From contig NZ_FRAV01000038.1 of assembly GCF_900142445.1 (NCBI RefSeq), positions 1-49,709 of the forward strand: 49,709 nt of DNA. Reading direction: 5' to 3'. Of the stretch, positions 1-7,346 are shown piece by piece; the stretch's first letter is position 1, and each line of letters opens with the position of its first letter. Under the pieces are notes generated by a model. That model did not search any database. It had not been told where the DNA came from and worked only from the letters and a program-made list of their open reading frames with translations. The stretch is from Chryseobacterium polytrichastri. GTDB taxonomy: Bacteria > Bacteroidota > Bacteroidia > Flavobacteriales > Weeksellaceae. The position numbers and the translations under genes are program-made.

Positions 1-11
1 TACAAAACAAA

Positions 12-43
12 AAACCAAAGCAAAAACATTTTTGCTTTGGTTT
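12..43 (-). terminator. Intrinsic terminator of the two-component operon
   Basis: A perfect 15-base inverted repeat (AAACCAAAGCAAAAA, 2-base loop, then its complement) lies about 70 bases past the stop codon of the minus-strand response regulator. Its outer A/T tracts give a U-run in either direction, so it could also end a gene entering from the left edge. Confidence 0.7.
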
Positions 44-114
44 AATTAATTATTTTTATCCTATAATCTGTATCGAATTTTTAGGACCAGACAATTTATA
101 TAGAAGTGTGTTTT

Positions 115-756
115 CTAAGATTCTGCAAATCCGTTTTTAATGGCAAAGACTGCCAAGCCAACTCTGGTTTTTAAGTCTAATTTTTCACAAAGTTGATCTC
201 TGTAGCTTTCTACAGTTCTTGGGCTGCAGCACATTCTGTCTGCAATTTCTTTATAGCTTAATTCTGTAACAGTGTATCGCAAAAATTCTTTTTCACGATC
301 AGAAATTCTCACACCGAATTCATTCTTATCATTATTCATGTTAGAAAAAATGATCTTTGAAGCCCATTCTGGATAGAAAAACCCTTCTGAGTTTAACTTT
401 GTAAGTGCTTCTTCTAGGTCTTTTGGGTGGGTGTTTTTTAGCAGATAACCTTTTGCTCCGTTTTTAACCATTTTGATGACGCTTTTATCATCACCTTGCA
501 TGCTGAGTGCCATAACTTTGATATTCGGATGATTTTGTTTCAACCAAAGTACAGTTTCAAAACCATCCATAATAGGCATACTGATGTCTAATAGAATGAT
601 ATCTGGAATGGGGTTATTATCTTCAAACTTTTGAATCAGATCTTTTCCATTTTCGGCAACGTAAATAACTTCAAAATCTTTGAAATTACCTATAATTCCT
701 TCTAAAGCTTTTGCGATAAGCAAATGGTCATCAACAATAACTATAGTTTTTTTCAT
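115..756 (-). CDS. NarL/FixJ-family response regulator
   Basis: The protein has 213 residues. Residues 1-120 form a receiver domain with acidic residues D9-D10, phospho-acceptor D57 (in LLDISMP), S85 and K107, all in the expected places. Residues 150-210 form a LuxR-type helix-turn-helix (SDREKEFLRY... SYKEIADRMCCSPRTVESYR). It is a DNA-binding output protein activated by phosphorylation. Its ATG overlaps the stop of the upstream histidine kinase gene by four bases, so the two are translationally coupled and the kinase is its likely partner. The regulated genes cannot be told from this window. The double Cys in the recognition helix region (MCCS) is seen but of unknown meaning. Confidence 0.93.
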   Translation of the reverse strand: MKKTIVIVDDHLLIAKALEGIIGNFKDFEVIYVAENGKDLIQKFEDNNPIPDIILLDISMPIMDGFETVLWLKQNHPNIKVMALSMQGDDKSVIKMVKNGAKGYLLKNTHPKDLEEALTKLNSEGFFYPEWASKIIFSNMNNDKNEFGVRISDREKEFLRYTVTELSYKEIADRMCCSPRTVESYRDQLCEKLDLKTRVGLAVFAIKNGFAES

Positions 757-1538
757 GCTTTCTTTTTTAAAATAATAGTAAGGGTAGTACCGATGTTCTT
801 TTTACTTTCAAGGCTGAATTTTGCCCCGATAATTTCGGCTCTATTTTTCATATTCGTTAATCCTATTCCGTTTGAAGTAATCTTTGATCTGTCAAATCCT
901 ACACCATCATCTTTGATTTTTAATTCCCAAAAGGATTCATCAGATATATTCAGATCAATGAAAATGTTTTTACAACGGGAATGTTTTATGCTGTTTTGTA
1001 TAAATTCCTGAGTGATTCTTAAAAGCATATTTTTCTGAACGAAATCTAAATCCAGGTTTTCAAAATTATGCTTAAAACTCACATTGCACTTTTTAAAAGA
1101 GTTGGTATTGTCCACTTCTTCCTGAATTAAAGTTACAATTTCTTTTTGACTGATATTATCATCCGTTAAGGTCTTAGATAAGCTTCTTAAATCTTGTAAA
1201 GATTGATTGATGATTTGTGAAACCTGATCTATTCTTTCGCTTACTTCCGGAACTTTATTTTCGTACAAAAGTTGTTGTGTGTAAAGACTTACCAAGGTTA
1301 ATTTTTGTCCAATATTATCATGAAGTTCACGACCAATTTGCTGCATTGTAGCATGTTGGATTTCCAATTGGGTAGCCAGAAGTTCTTTCTGGTGAATTTC
1401 ATTTTTTATTTCCATTTCATTGATATATTCTTTTTTGCGCTGTTTGTATTTTCGGATATAAATCATCACGGCCACCACAAACAGCACAAAGAATATATTG
1501 AATAAAATAATCGTTATTAAGAGCTCTGTTTTCCCCAT
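753..1538 (-). CDS. Sensor histidine kinase, HisKA_3 type, membrane-anchored
   Basis: The protein has 261 residues. One membrane helix (about residues 7-28) is followed by a basic stop-transfer stretch and a coiled-coil linker (30-65). The dimerisation/phospho-acceptor motif GRELHDNIGQKL places the phosphorylated histidine at H73. The C-terminal HATPase domain shows the N-box (NSIKHSRCKN), DDGVGFD and GIGLTNMKNRA. There is no periplasmic sensor domain: only a few residues lie outside, so the signal is probably sensed in the membrane or cytoplasm, or through the membrane protein encoded just upstream, whose gene overlaps this one by 22 bases. This architecture is common for LuxR-partner kinases in Flavobacteriia. 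Confidence 0.92.
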   Translation of the reverse strand: MGKTELLITIILFNIFFVLFVVAVMIYIRKYKQRKKEYINEMEIKNEIHQKELLATQLEIQHATMQQIGRELHDNIGQKLTLVSLYTQQLLYENKVPEVSERIDQVSQIINQSLQDLRSLSKTLTDDNISQKEIVTLIQEEVDNTNSFKKCNVSFKHNFENLDLDFVQKNMLLRITQEFIQNSIKHSRCKNIFIDLNISDESFWELKIKDDGVGFDRSKITSNGIGLTNMKNRAEIIGAKFSLESKKNIGTTLTIILKKKA

Positions 1539-2164
1539 ATGAATGATACTGAAAATAGAATATACATAATAATTCCTGAGATTAAGAAGTAATTAAAATA
1601 AATGTTCCAAAGTTCCATATATTTAGTCAGGAGGCTAAAGAATGCCCAAAATGGAAGGGTTCCTATATAAAATAAAGTAACTCCTAAATTAATATAGAAC
1701 ATTTTATTTTTACTAAAATTGAGAATGTCTGAAGAATTAACTTGTCTATAATACTCCATAATCACAAGGATCATAAGCATTAGGCAGCCCAGCGTATAAT
1801 TAAATGAAAGAATTATTTTTCTTGGTACAAAATAAAATTCGTTGGGAATAAAGGAGAGCAGATATATGGAGGACATTATATAAAATAATTTGGGCCTTTT
1901 TAATGATTTTGCAGCATAAAGCCAATAGAAAAATAAAAATTCAATTGGAATTACAAAATAGTTGAAAAATTTTGGTTTATTATATTCTACAAAATTCCCT
2001 CCCCATTTCCCAAATAACTCACAGAAAAACATAAGTATAAGATAAAACGAAAAGTACTTCCAGTAATGGTCTTTGGCTCGTCTATAATACAATATAGAGA
2101 TAAAAGCGGCAAGCCCTTCCACCAAAAATAAAGAATTCTGTAGTACTTTTTGAAATTCAGTCAT
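1517..2164 (-). CDS. Multi-pass membrane protein, possible sensory partner of the kinase
   Basis: The protein has 215 residues and is very rich in Phe, Tyr, Ile and Leu. About seven hydrophobic segments can be drawn (roughly 12-28, 37-52, 66-85, 93-112, 117-139, 156-179, 185-211). I do not recognise a catalytic motif or a named family. The 3' end overlaps the histidine kinase start by 22 bases, a strong sign of co-translation. Since the kinase has almost no extracellular part, this protein is a reasonable candidate for the input module, but that is inference from gene order only. Confidence 0.8.
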   Translation of the reverse strand: MTEFQKVLQNSLFLVEGLAAFISILYYRRAKDHYWKYFSFYLILMFFCELFGKWGGNFVEYNKPKFFNYFVIPIEFLFFYWLYAAKSLKRPKLFYIMSSIYLLSFIPNEFYFVPRKIILSFNYTLGCLMLMILVIMEYYRQVNSSDILNFSKNKMFYINLGVTLFYIGTLPFWAFFSLLTKYMELWNIYFNYFLISGIIMYILFSVSFIWGKQSS

Positions 2165-2194
2165 TGTATATGCTCCTGTAAATATATTTAAATT

Positions 2195-2755
2195 TTAAAA
2201 TGATTCTCCTATTTGAATTTCTGGCGGAGCAAGCGATCCGTGGTTCTGAGAAAAGACAGGACCTACTGGTTTTTTAGCCAATGCCATTACCTTTTCTTCT
2301 TCTCCAATATTGTTATTTTGATTGTAACTGGTAGCATCCAAAGGATTAAAGTCATAATTTAAAAGCTCTCCTTCTTCGCTTTTTCTTTTTAAAGTAGGAA
2401 TCATTACAAGAGTGTGCTTTCCTGCATAGGTTTTTTCAATGGCAGTATTTTCCATTATATCCCAGTTTTTTAGTTCCGGATAGGCAGCGTAGTAAAATCT
2501 AACCCCTAAATTATTTACTGTAATTGTTGTATCTACTTTTTGAACTTCGTTTTCAATATCAGAAATGAATTTTTTCAATGTTGCCAAATCGAAACAGATA
2601 GAATGTGCATCCTCCATTTCCAGTTTAGTGTTGATGACACCGAGTTGGTTGTTTCGGTAATTGTCCACTAATTTTTGAACGAAATCTGAAGACATCGTGT
2701 TTGGGCCTGGAGCACGCTTGCCAGCCTCCTCATTAAAATCAGGTGTTGTTTCCAT
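2195..2755 (-). CDS. Hypothetical protein upstream of the two-component genes
   Basis: The protein has 186 residues, with no signal peptide and no membrane segment. The first 20 residues are Pro/Gly-rich and look disordered; residues 22-60 look helical; the middle (TTITVNNLGVRFYYAAYPE) looks like beta strands; the C-terminal third is rich in Asn, Pro and Gly. I do not recognise the family. It lies 30 bases before the membrane protein gene and probably heads the operon. A possible -7 element (GAAATTTG on the minus strand, about 2790-2797, one mismatch to TAnnTTTG) lies 35-42 bases upstream of its ATG. A role in the signalling pathway is only suggested by position. Confidence 0.7.
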   Translation of the reverse strand: METTPDFNEEAGKRAPGPNTMSSDFVQKLVDNYRNNQLGVINTKLEMEDAHSICFDLATLKKFISDIENEVQKVDTTITVNNLGVRFYYAAYPELKNWDIMENTAIEKTYAGKHTLVMIPTLKRKSEEGELLNYDFNPLDATSYNQNNNIGEEEKVMALAKKPVGPVFSQNHGSLAPPEIQIGESF

Positions 2756-2915
2756 AATGTTAGCTTTTGTAGTATAATAATAGTTAGTAATGCAAATTTC
2801 GCATTTTTTTTAGGTTAAATAGCACGTATTTTTCCTATTTATTTTCCGTGTTTTCACGGATTGTTATTTTTGGTTTAAATTTTTATGTATTTGAGTGTTT
2901 TTAGTGAAAATAAAA

Positions 2916-2941
2916 AAGCGATGGAAAAAATTCCATCGCTT
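2916..2941 (-). terminator. Intrinsic terminator of the short peptide gene
   Basis: An 11-base perfect inverted repeat (AAGCGATGGAA, 4-base loop) starts 23 bases after the stop of the 49-residue peptide gene. On the minus strand it is followed by a run of T. This supports the peptide gene being a separate transcript. Confidence 0.75.
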
Positions 2942-2964
2942 GATTTTCTTAAAGTTAACTTGTG

Positions 2965-3114
2965 TTAAATACATGGGTATTTCCTAAAATCTCTGCATGT
3001 GTAATCTACTGTACAGCAAAGACCTGGTGGGCATGACCAATCAATTGCACATTTAGGAGGGTACTCAATGGATCCCATGATTTTGCTTAAATCATTTCTC
3101 TTTAATTTTTTCAT
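2965..3114 (-). CDS. Short bacteriocin-like peptide with Chryseobacterium-type leader
   Basis: This is a 49-codon gene. The peptide starts MKKLKRNDLSKIMGS and continues into a 35-residue Cys/Pro-rich core containing CAIDWSCPPGLCCTVDYTC and ending YPCI. Six cysteines lie in the core (residues 22, 28, 33, 34, 40 and 48). The leader resembles the short Lys/Leu-rich leaders of the many bacteriocin-like peptides of Chryseobacterium, which usually end in Gly-Gly; here the cleavage-like motif is MGS. No transporter peptidase, modification enzyme or immunity gene is adjacent. It has its own terminator. A secreted disulfide-rich peptide is the best guess; the activity is unknown. Confidence 0.7.
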   Translation of the reverse strand: MKKLKRNDLSKIMGSIEYPPKCAIDWSCPPGLCCTVDYTCRDFRKYPCI

Positions 3115-3217
3115 AGTAATACTTGTTTTGATTAATAAATTGTTTTGGTACGTAAATATAAGTAACTGTTTCTATTATTATGCCTCACGACTTGTGTTTT
3201 TATTGGCGCAAAAAAAA

Positions 3218-3250
3218 TAAGTGCCGTAGATTGGGTCTACAGCACTTATT
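3218..3250 (-). terminator. Intrinsic terminator of clpB
   Basis: The arms ATAAGTGC-n-GTAGA and TCTAC-n-GCACTTAT pair with one internal mismatch and a short loop. On the minus strand the hairpin runs into a row of eight or more T. It lies about 30 bases past the clpB stop. Confidence 0.8.
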
Positions 3251-3280
3251 ACAAAAATAATATATATGAAAAAAAACTAT

Positions 3281-5875
3281 TTATTTTTCTGCAGGTCTGA
3301 AAACTAAACCTGTTTCCTCAAAATAATCTAACGTGATTCTATCGCCTTCATTTACCGTTCCCGCTAGAATTTCTCTAGATAATTTGTTTAATACTTCCTG
3401 TTGAATAACTCTTTTCAATGGTCTTGCACCAAATGCAGGATCATATCCTTTATTCATCAGATAATCTACAGCGTCTTGAGTGGTTGTCATGATAATGTTT
3501 CGTTTTGCTAGCATATCATTGTATCCTCTCAATTGATACTGAACGATTTTTCCAATTTCTTTTTTTCTTAAAGGTTGGAACAATACAGTCTCATCAATTC
3601 TGTTTAGGAATTCCGGACGTAAAGTTTGTTTCAACAGATCAAAAACTTCAATTTTAGTTTTATCAACAATTTGATCTTGGTTTTCTTCTGTAATGTTTTC
3701 AAAATTCTCCTGAATGATGTGCGAACCTAAGTTCGATGTCATAATGATAATTGAGTTTTTGAAATTCACAACTCTACCTTTATTATCTGTCAAACGACCG
3801 TCATCCAAAACTTGTAACAAGGTGTTGAATACATCTGGATGCGCTTTTTCAATCTCATCTAGAAGTACAACAGAATAAGGTCTTCTTCTCACAGCTTCCG
3901 TCAATTGCCCACCTTCATCATATCCAACATATCCCGGAGGAGCACCAACAAGTCTAGACACGCTGTGTCTTTCCTGATATTCACTCATATCAATTCTTGT
4001 CATATTGTTTTCATCGTCGAATAAGAACTCGGCCAACGCTTTTGCCAGCTCGGTTTTACCAACACCGGTTGTTCCTAAGAATAAGAATGAACCAATTGGC
4101 TTTTTATCATCACTTAATCCCGCTCTGTTTCTTCTGATAGCATCTGCAACTGCAGTAATTGCTTCCTCTTGTCCAACAACTCTGTGATGAAGTTCGGTTT
4201 CAAGGTGTAATAGCTTTTCTCTTTCAGACTGTATTAATTTGGTTACAGGAATTCCTGTCCATTTTCCAATCACTTCAGAGATGTTATCTGCGGTTACTTC
4301 TTCTTTAATTAATTCGTTCTGATGGTTTTGCATTTCCAATTCAAGTTTCTGCAAAGCATCTTCTTTTTCTTTTATTTTTCCATATTGTATCTCAGCTACT
4401 TTTGCGTAGTCACCTGCTCTAGAGGCTCTTTCCGCTTCGTGTTTCAGAGATTCAATATCTTTTTTGATCTGGGTTAAATCCTCAGATTTTTGTTTTTCTT
4501 TTAACCATTTAGCATTAATTTCGTTTCTTTCCTCAGAAATTTTTGAAATATCTTCTTTTAAATGGTCTATTTTTGTTTGATTGCCTTCTCTTGAAATAGC
4601 GGCCAATTCAATTTCCATCTGCATCAGTTTTCTGTCTAAAACATCCAGTTCTTCAGGTTTTGAATTGATTTCCATTCTCAATTTAGCAGAAGCTTCGTCA
4701 ATAAGGTCAATTGCTTTATCCGGTAAGAATCGGTCTGAAATATATCGTTGAGACATTTCTACTGCTGCAATAATCGCTTCATCTTTGATTCTTACTTTGT
4801 GGTGAGCTTCATATTTATCTTTGATACCACGAAGAATAGAAATTGCCGATTCAGTATCTGGTTCTTCCACCATAACTTTTTGGAAACGTCTTTCAAGCGC
4901 TTTATCTTTTTCAAAATATTTTTGATATTCATTTAAAGTGGTTGCACCAATTGCTCTTAATTCTCCTCTTGCTAAAGCAGGTTTCAGAATATTCGCAGCA
5001 TCCATTGCACCTTCACCACCTCCGGCTCCAACCAATGTGTGGATCTCATCGATGAAAAGAATGATCTGTCCGTCTGATTTAATCACTTCATTGACCACAG
5101 ATTTCAAGCGTTCTTCAAATTCACCTTTGTATTTTGCACCGGCAATTAAGGCTCCCATATCCAATGAATATAAGGTTTTGTCCTGTAAGTTTTCAGGAAT
5201 ATCACCTGAAATGATACGGTGAGCAATTCCTTCAGCGATAGCCGTTTTCCCAACACCCGGTTCACCAATTAGGATTGGGTTGTTCTTTGTTCTTCTTGAT
5301 AGAATTTGCAACACTCTCCTGATTTCTTCATCACGACCAATCACAGGATCAAGTTTTCCTTCCGCTGCGAGTTCGTTGAAGTTTTTAGCGTATTTATTTA
5401 AGGATTGATACGTTTCTTCTGAACTTGCAGAAGTAGCCTTGCTTCCTTTTCTTAATTCTTTAATGGCGCCTTCCAAAAGACTTTTGGTGACACCCATATC
5501 TTTCAACATTTTAGAAACTTCTGAACTTGTTTCTAAAAGAGATAACCATAAATGCTCAATCGTTACATATTCATCGTCCATTTTTTTGGCGATGTTCGGG
5601 GCGTCCAATAAAACTTTATTGGCAGATTGTGAAAGATAAATGTTTCCTCCTTCAACTTTAGGAAGTTTTTCTAAATTCTCACGATTGCGCTCTCTTACCA
5701 AATTGGCATCTGCTTCAGATTTTTTTAATAAGAAAGGCGAAATATTTTCATCCGTCTGGAAAATTCCTTCCAAAAGATGTTGAGGTTCTATGCTTTGATT
5801 ACCAAACTCCATAGCAACTTGTTGTGCTGCCTGGATGGCTTCTTGTGATTTTACTGTATATTGATTTAAGTTCAT
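3281..5875 (-). CDS. clpB: ATP-dependent disaggregase ClpB
   Basis: The protein has 864 residues, the usual full length. The Clp N-domain repeats occupy about residues 1-145. AAA+ module 1 has Walker A GEPGVGKT (204-211) and Walker B with LFIDEIHTLVGAG. The coiled-coil middle domain (about 400-525), which separates ClpB from ClpA and ClpC, is present. AAA+ module 2 has Walker A GTTGVGKT (601-608), the substrate loop GAPPGYVGYDEGG and LLDEIEKAHPDVF. With DnaK, ClpB threads aggregated proteins through its hexameric pore in the cytoplasm. The gene stands alone, with its own terminator and a long leader containing a strong inverted repeat. Confidence 0.98.
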   Translation of the reverse strand: MNLNQYTVKSQEAIQAAQQVAMEFGNQSIEPQHLLEGIFQTDENISPFLLKKSEADANLVRERNRENLEKLPKVEGGNIYLSQSANKVLLDAPNIAKKMDDEYVTIEHLWLSLLETSSEVSKMLKDMGVTKSLLEGAIKELRKGSKATSASSEETYQSLNKYAKNFNELAAEGKLDPVIGRDEEIRRVLQILSRRTKNNPILIGEPGVGKTAIAEGIAHRIISGDIPENLQDKTLYSLDMGALIAGAKYKGEFEERLKSVVNEVIKSDGQIILFIDEIHTLVGAGGGEGAMDAANILKPALARGELRAIGATTLNEYQKYFEKDKALERRFQKVMVEEPDTESAISILRGIKDKYEAHHKVRIKDEAIIAAVEMSQRYISDRFLPDKAIDLIDEASAKLRMEINSKPEELDVLDRKLMQMEIELAAISREGNQTKIDHLKEDISKISEERNEINAKWLKEKQKSEDLTQIKKDIESLKHEAERASRAGDYAKVAEIQYGKIKEKEDALQKLELEMQNHQNELIKEEVTADNISEVIGKWTGIPVTKLIQSEREKLLHLETELHHRVVGQEEAITAVADAIRRNRAGLSDDKKPIGSFLFLGTTGVGKTELAKALAEFLFDDENNMTRIDMSEYQERHSVSRLVGAPPGYVGYDEGGQLTEAVRRRPYSVVLLDEIEKAHPDVFNTLLQVLDDGRLTDNKGRVVNFKNSIIIMTSNLGSHIIQENFENITEENQDQIVDKTKIEVFDLLKQTLRPEFLNRIDETVLFQPLRKKEIGKIVQYQLRGYNDMLAKRNIIMTTTQDAVDYLMNKGYDPAFGARPLKRVIQQEVLNKLSREILAGTVNEGDRITLDYFEETGLVFRPAEK

Positions 5876-5922
5876 ATTTTTATATTTTTTGTAATGGTTA
5901 AGTTCGGATTAATTTTTCTAAA

Positions 5923-5964
5923 AACATCAAGAAACTAAATTTTAAGGCTCAGTTTCTTAATGTT
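5923..5964 (-). promoter_or_regulatory. 14-base inverted repeat in the clpB upstream region
   Basis: The arms are 5923-5936 and 5951-5964, separated by 14 bases. On the clpB strand they read AACATTAAGAAACT and AGTTTCTTGATGTT. Thirteen pairs are Watson-Crick and the fourteenth is C-A on the plus strand but G-U in an RNA made from the minus strand. The element sits 48-89 bases before the clpB ATG. It could be an operator for a heat-shock regulator or a structured leader; it does not match the CIRCE or HAIR consensus. Confidence 0.5.
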
Positions 5965-6286
5965 ATCAATTATTTATCATTTAATTCGATTAACTTATCG
6001 CAAAAAGTATTCTATTATTGAATTTTTAAATATTTAGGACATAATTTCCGAATTGTGTATTTTTAAGGCGAAAGCAGAAAGACAAAATTTCCGATTCGCA
6101 ATAATTTGGAGTAGATTGATGGAAAAATCGTCATATTGAGTTGAAACTATAAAACTGTAAATGGTAAATAAGTATAAATGAAGGTTATTATTTTGAACGA
6201 AATGAGGTGAAATGAAGAATTATTTTAAATAAAACCTAGCGTCAAAAATCATAACATGAAAATCAACATATTAAAATCAAAATAAT

Positions 6287-6294
6287 TACTTTTG
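6287..6294 (+). promoter_or_regulatory. -7 promoter box of the TetR gene
   Basis: TACTTTTG fits the Bacteroidota -7 consensus TAnnTTTG exactly. It ends only ten bases before the ATG, so the transcript would start within a few bases of the start codon. I see no clear TTTG at -33. Confidence 0.55.
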
Positions 6295-6304
6295 CGTTTA
6301 CCTG

Positions 6305-6883
6305 ATGGAGTTAAAAGAAAAACAAAGAAAAATATTAGACGTTGCTGTAGAACTTTTCAAAGAGAAAGGGTATATGGGCAGCTCTGTGAGAGACTTAGCA
6401 ACAAAGCTTAATATTAAAGCGGCTTCTTTATATGGCCACATTCGTTCTAAAGAAGAAATTCTGGAATGGATTTGTTTTGGTATTGCTCAGGAATTCTTTG
6501 ATGAGCTTCAAGTGGTAAAAAGTACAAACATTCCTCCAAAAGAGAAATTGAATTTATTTATTGATAAACATTTATCGGTCGTACTAGAAAACCGTGATGT
6601 TACTCATATTTACTCTAATGAATGGAAGCATTTGGAAGAGAGGCTTCCTGAGTTCATCGAATTAAGAAAAAATTACCAACAAGAAGTTGAACAATTAATT
6701 TCTGAGATCTATAAAGCTGAAAAGTGGGAACTCAAATCTCCTAATTTTACCACAAGATTTATTCTTCATACCCTAAATACTTCTTATTTCTGGTTCAAAA
6801 GAAATATAGACTCCACGACTGAAATTACTGAAGAAATTAGAGAAAAAATTCTTTTCGGACTTTTAGGAAATCATAAAAAGTAA
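6305..6883 (+). CDS. TetR/AcrR-family regulator, probable repressor of the paa operon
   Basis: The protein has 192 residues. Residues 7-55 form a TetR helix-turn-helix (ILDVAVELFKEKGYMGSSVR ... IKAASLYGHIRSKEEIL). The rest is an all-helical ligand-binding and dimerisation domain rich in aromatic residues near the C-terminus (FWFKR). It lies directly upstream of paaK in the same direction. TetR-type PaaR regulators that sense phenylacetyl-CoA are known from other bacteria, so the same role is inferred here. A 6+6 palindrome lies at the paaK start (7327-7340). The -7 box is so close that the mRNA must be nearly leaderless, and no Shine-Dalgarno-like sequence is visible before the ATG. Confidence 0.85.
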   Translation: MELKEKQRKILDVAVELFKEKGYMGSSVRDLATKLNIKAASLYGHIRSKEEILEWICFGIAQEFFDELQVVKSTNIPPKEKLNLFIDKHLSVVLENRDVTHIYSNEWKHLEERLPEFIELRKNYQQEVEQLISEIYKAEKWELKSPNFTTRFILHTLNTSYFWFKRNIDSTTEITEEIREKILFGLLGNHKK

Positions 6884-7272
6884 TTTTTAATTCTAAATAA
6901 GCTTTGCATAAAAGTTTAAGCAAAATCTTTTTAATCTCAACCGTTATTGTCAAACTATACTTAGATTCCACGCTTCCCTGCGTTTCGCTTTGAATGAAAA
7001 CCCCAACATAAATTTTTTATTAATCTAAACTCCAATATTTAACCTTTTTATTTAACCACAAAAGGAATAAAAGATTAGATGATATAATATAAAACTTATC
7101 ATTAAACTGAAAAAAAGAAAACATTAGCCTTTAAAAATCTTTGCCTATTGAGCGGAGTCGAAATATTATTCTTTTGAGAACTTTTTAGCCATCTATTAAC
7201 AATTGTAAAATTAAATTTAAAATTAGTTTAAACAGATTTTTAGGGTGGAAATTATTTAGAATCATTCAAAAT

Positions 7273-7286
7273 ATGACGAAAGTCAT
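7273..7286 (+). promoter_or_regulatory. CRP/FNR-like palindrome upstream of paaK
   Basis: ATGACGAAAGTCAT is a 5+5 palindrome with a 4-base centre, located 7 bases upstream of the -33 element of the paaK promoter. Its TGAC-N4-GTCA form is like sites for the CRP/FNR superfamily, and the position fits an activator. No such regulator gene is in the window. Confidence 0.4.
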
Positions 7287-7292
7287 AAAAAT

Positions 7293-7323
7293 TTTGTCAG
7301 CTCCCAAATTCTTTTTAAATTTA
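7293..7323 (+). promoter_or_regulatory. Candidate paaK promoter
   Basis: TTTG (7293-7296), 19 bases, then TAAATTTA (7316-7323) fits the Bacteroidota -33/-7 arrangement with one mismatch in the last base of the -7 box. The implied transcription start lies around 7330, inside the adjacent palindrome. Confidence 0.5.
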
Positions 7324-7326
7324 CAC

Positions 7327-7340
7327 CTAACAAATGTTAG
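7327..7340 (+). promoter_or_regulatory. Palindromic operator candidate over the paaK transcription start
   Basis: CTAACA-AA-TGTTAG is a perfect 6+6 inverted repeat that begins 3 bases after the -7 box and ends 6 bases before the paaK ATG. A repressor bound here would block RNA polymerase. The neighbouring TetR-family gene is the obvious candidate to bind it. I did not find a second copy before the TetR gene itself. Confidence 0.5.
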
Positions 7341-7346
7341 TTAGTT

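Larger units (their letters stand above)
5876..6304. other. 429-base intergenic region between divergent clpB and tetR
   Basis: No gene is seen. The region carries the clpB leader stem (5923-5964) and, at its right edge, the -7 box for the TetR gene. The middle part (about 5990-6240) is plain AT-rich sequence in which I see no other structure. Confidence 0.6.
6884..7346. other. 463-base intergenic region before paaK
   Basis: No gene is seen. Bases 7148-7164 (TTGAGCGGAGTCGAAAT) match a type of short interspersed repeat often seen between genes in Flavobacteriia. The stretch 6950-7010 has a local rise in G+C and looks like a degraded repeat. The last 80 bases hold the paaK control region, listed separately. 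Confidence 0.55.

Noticed and set aside
2845..2860. Hairpin TCCGTG-TTTT-CACGGA as a terminator
   Set aside because: No gene ends there on the plus strand and no T-run follows on the minus strand; the stem is only six pairs.
4938..5222. Open frame of 94 codons on the plus strand inside clpB
   Set aside because: It is antisense to a highly conserved clpB region. Its make-up follows the clpB codon pattern and it has no start context of its own.
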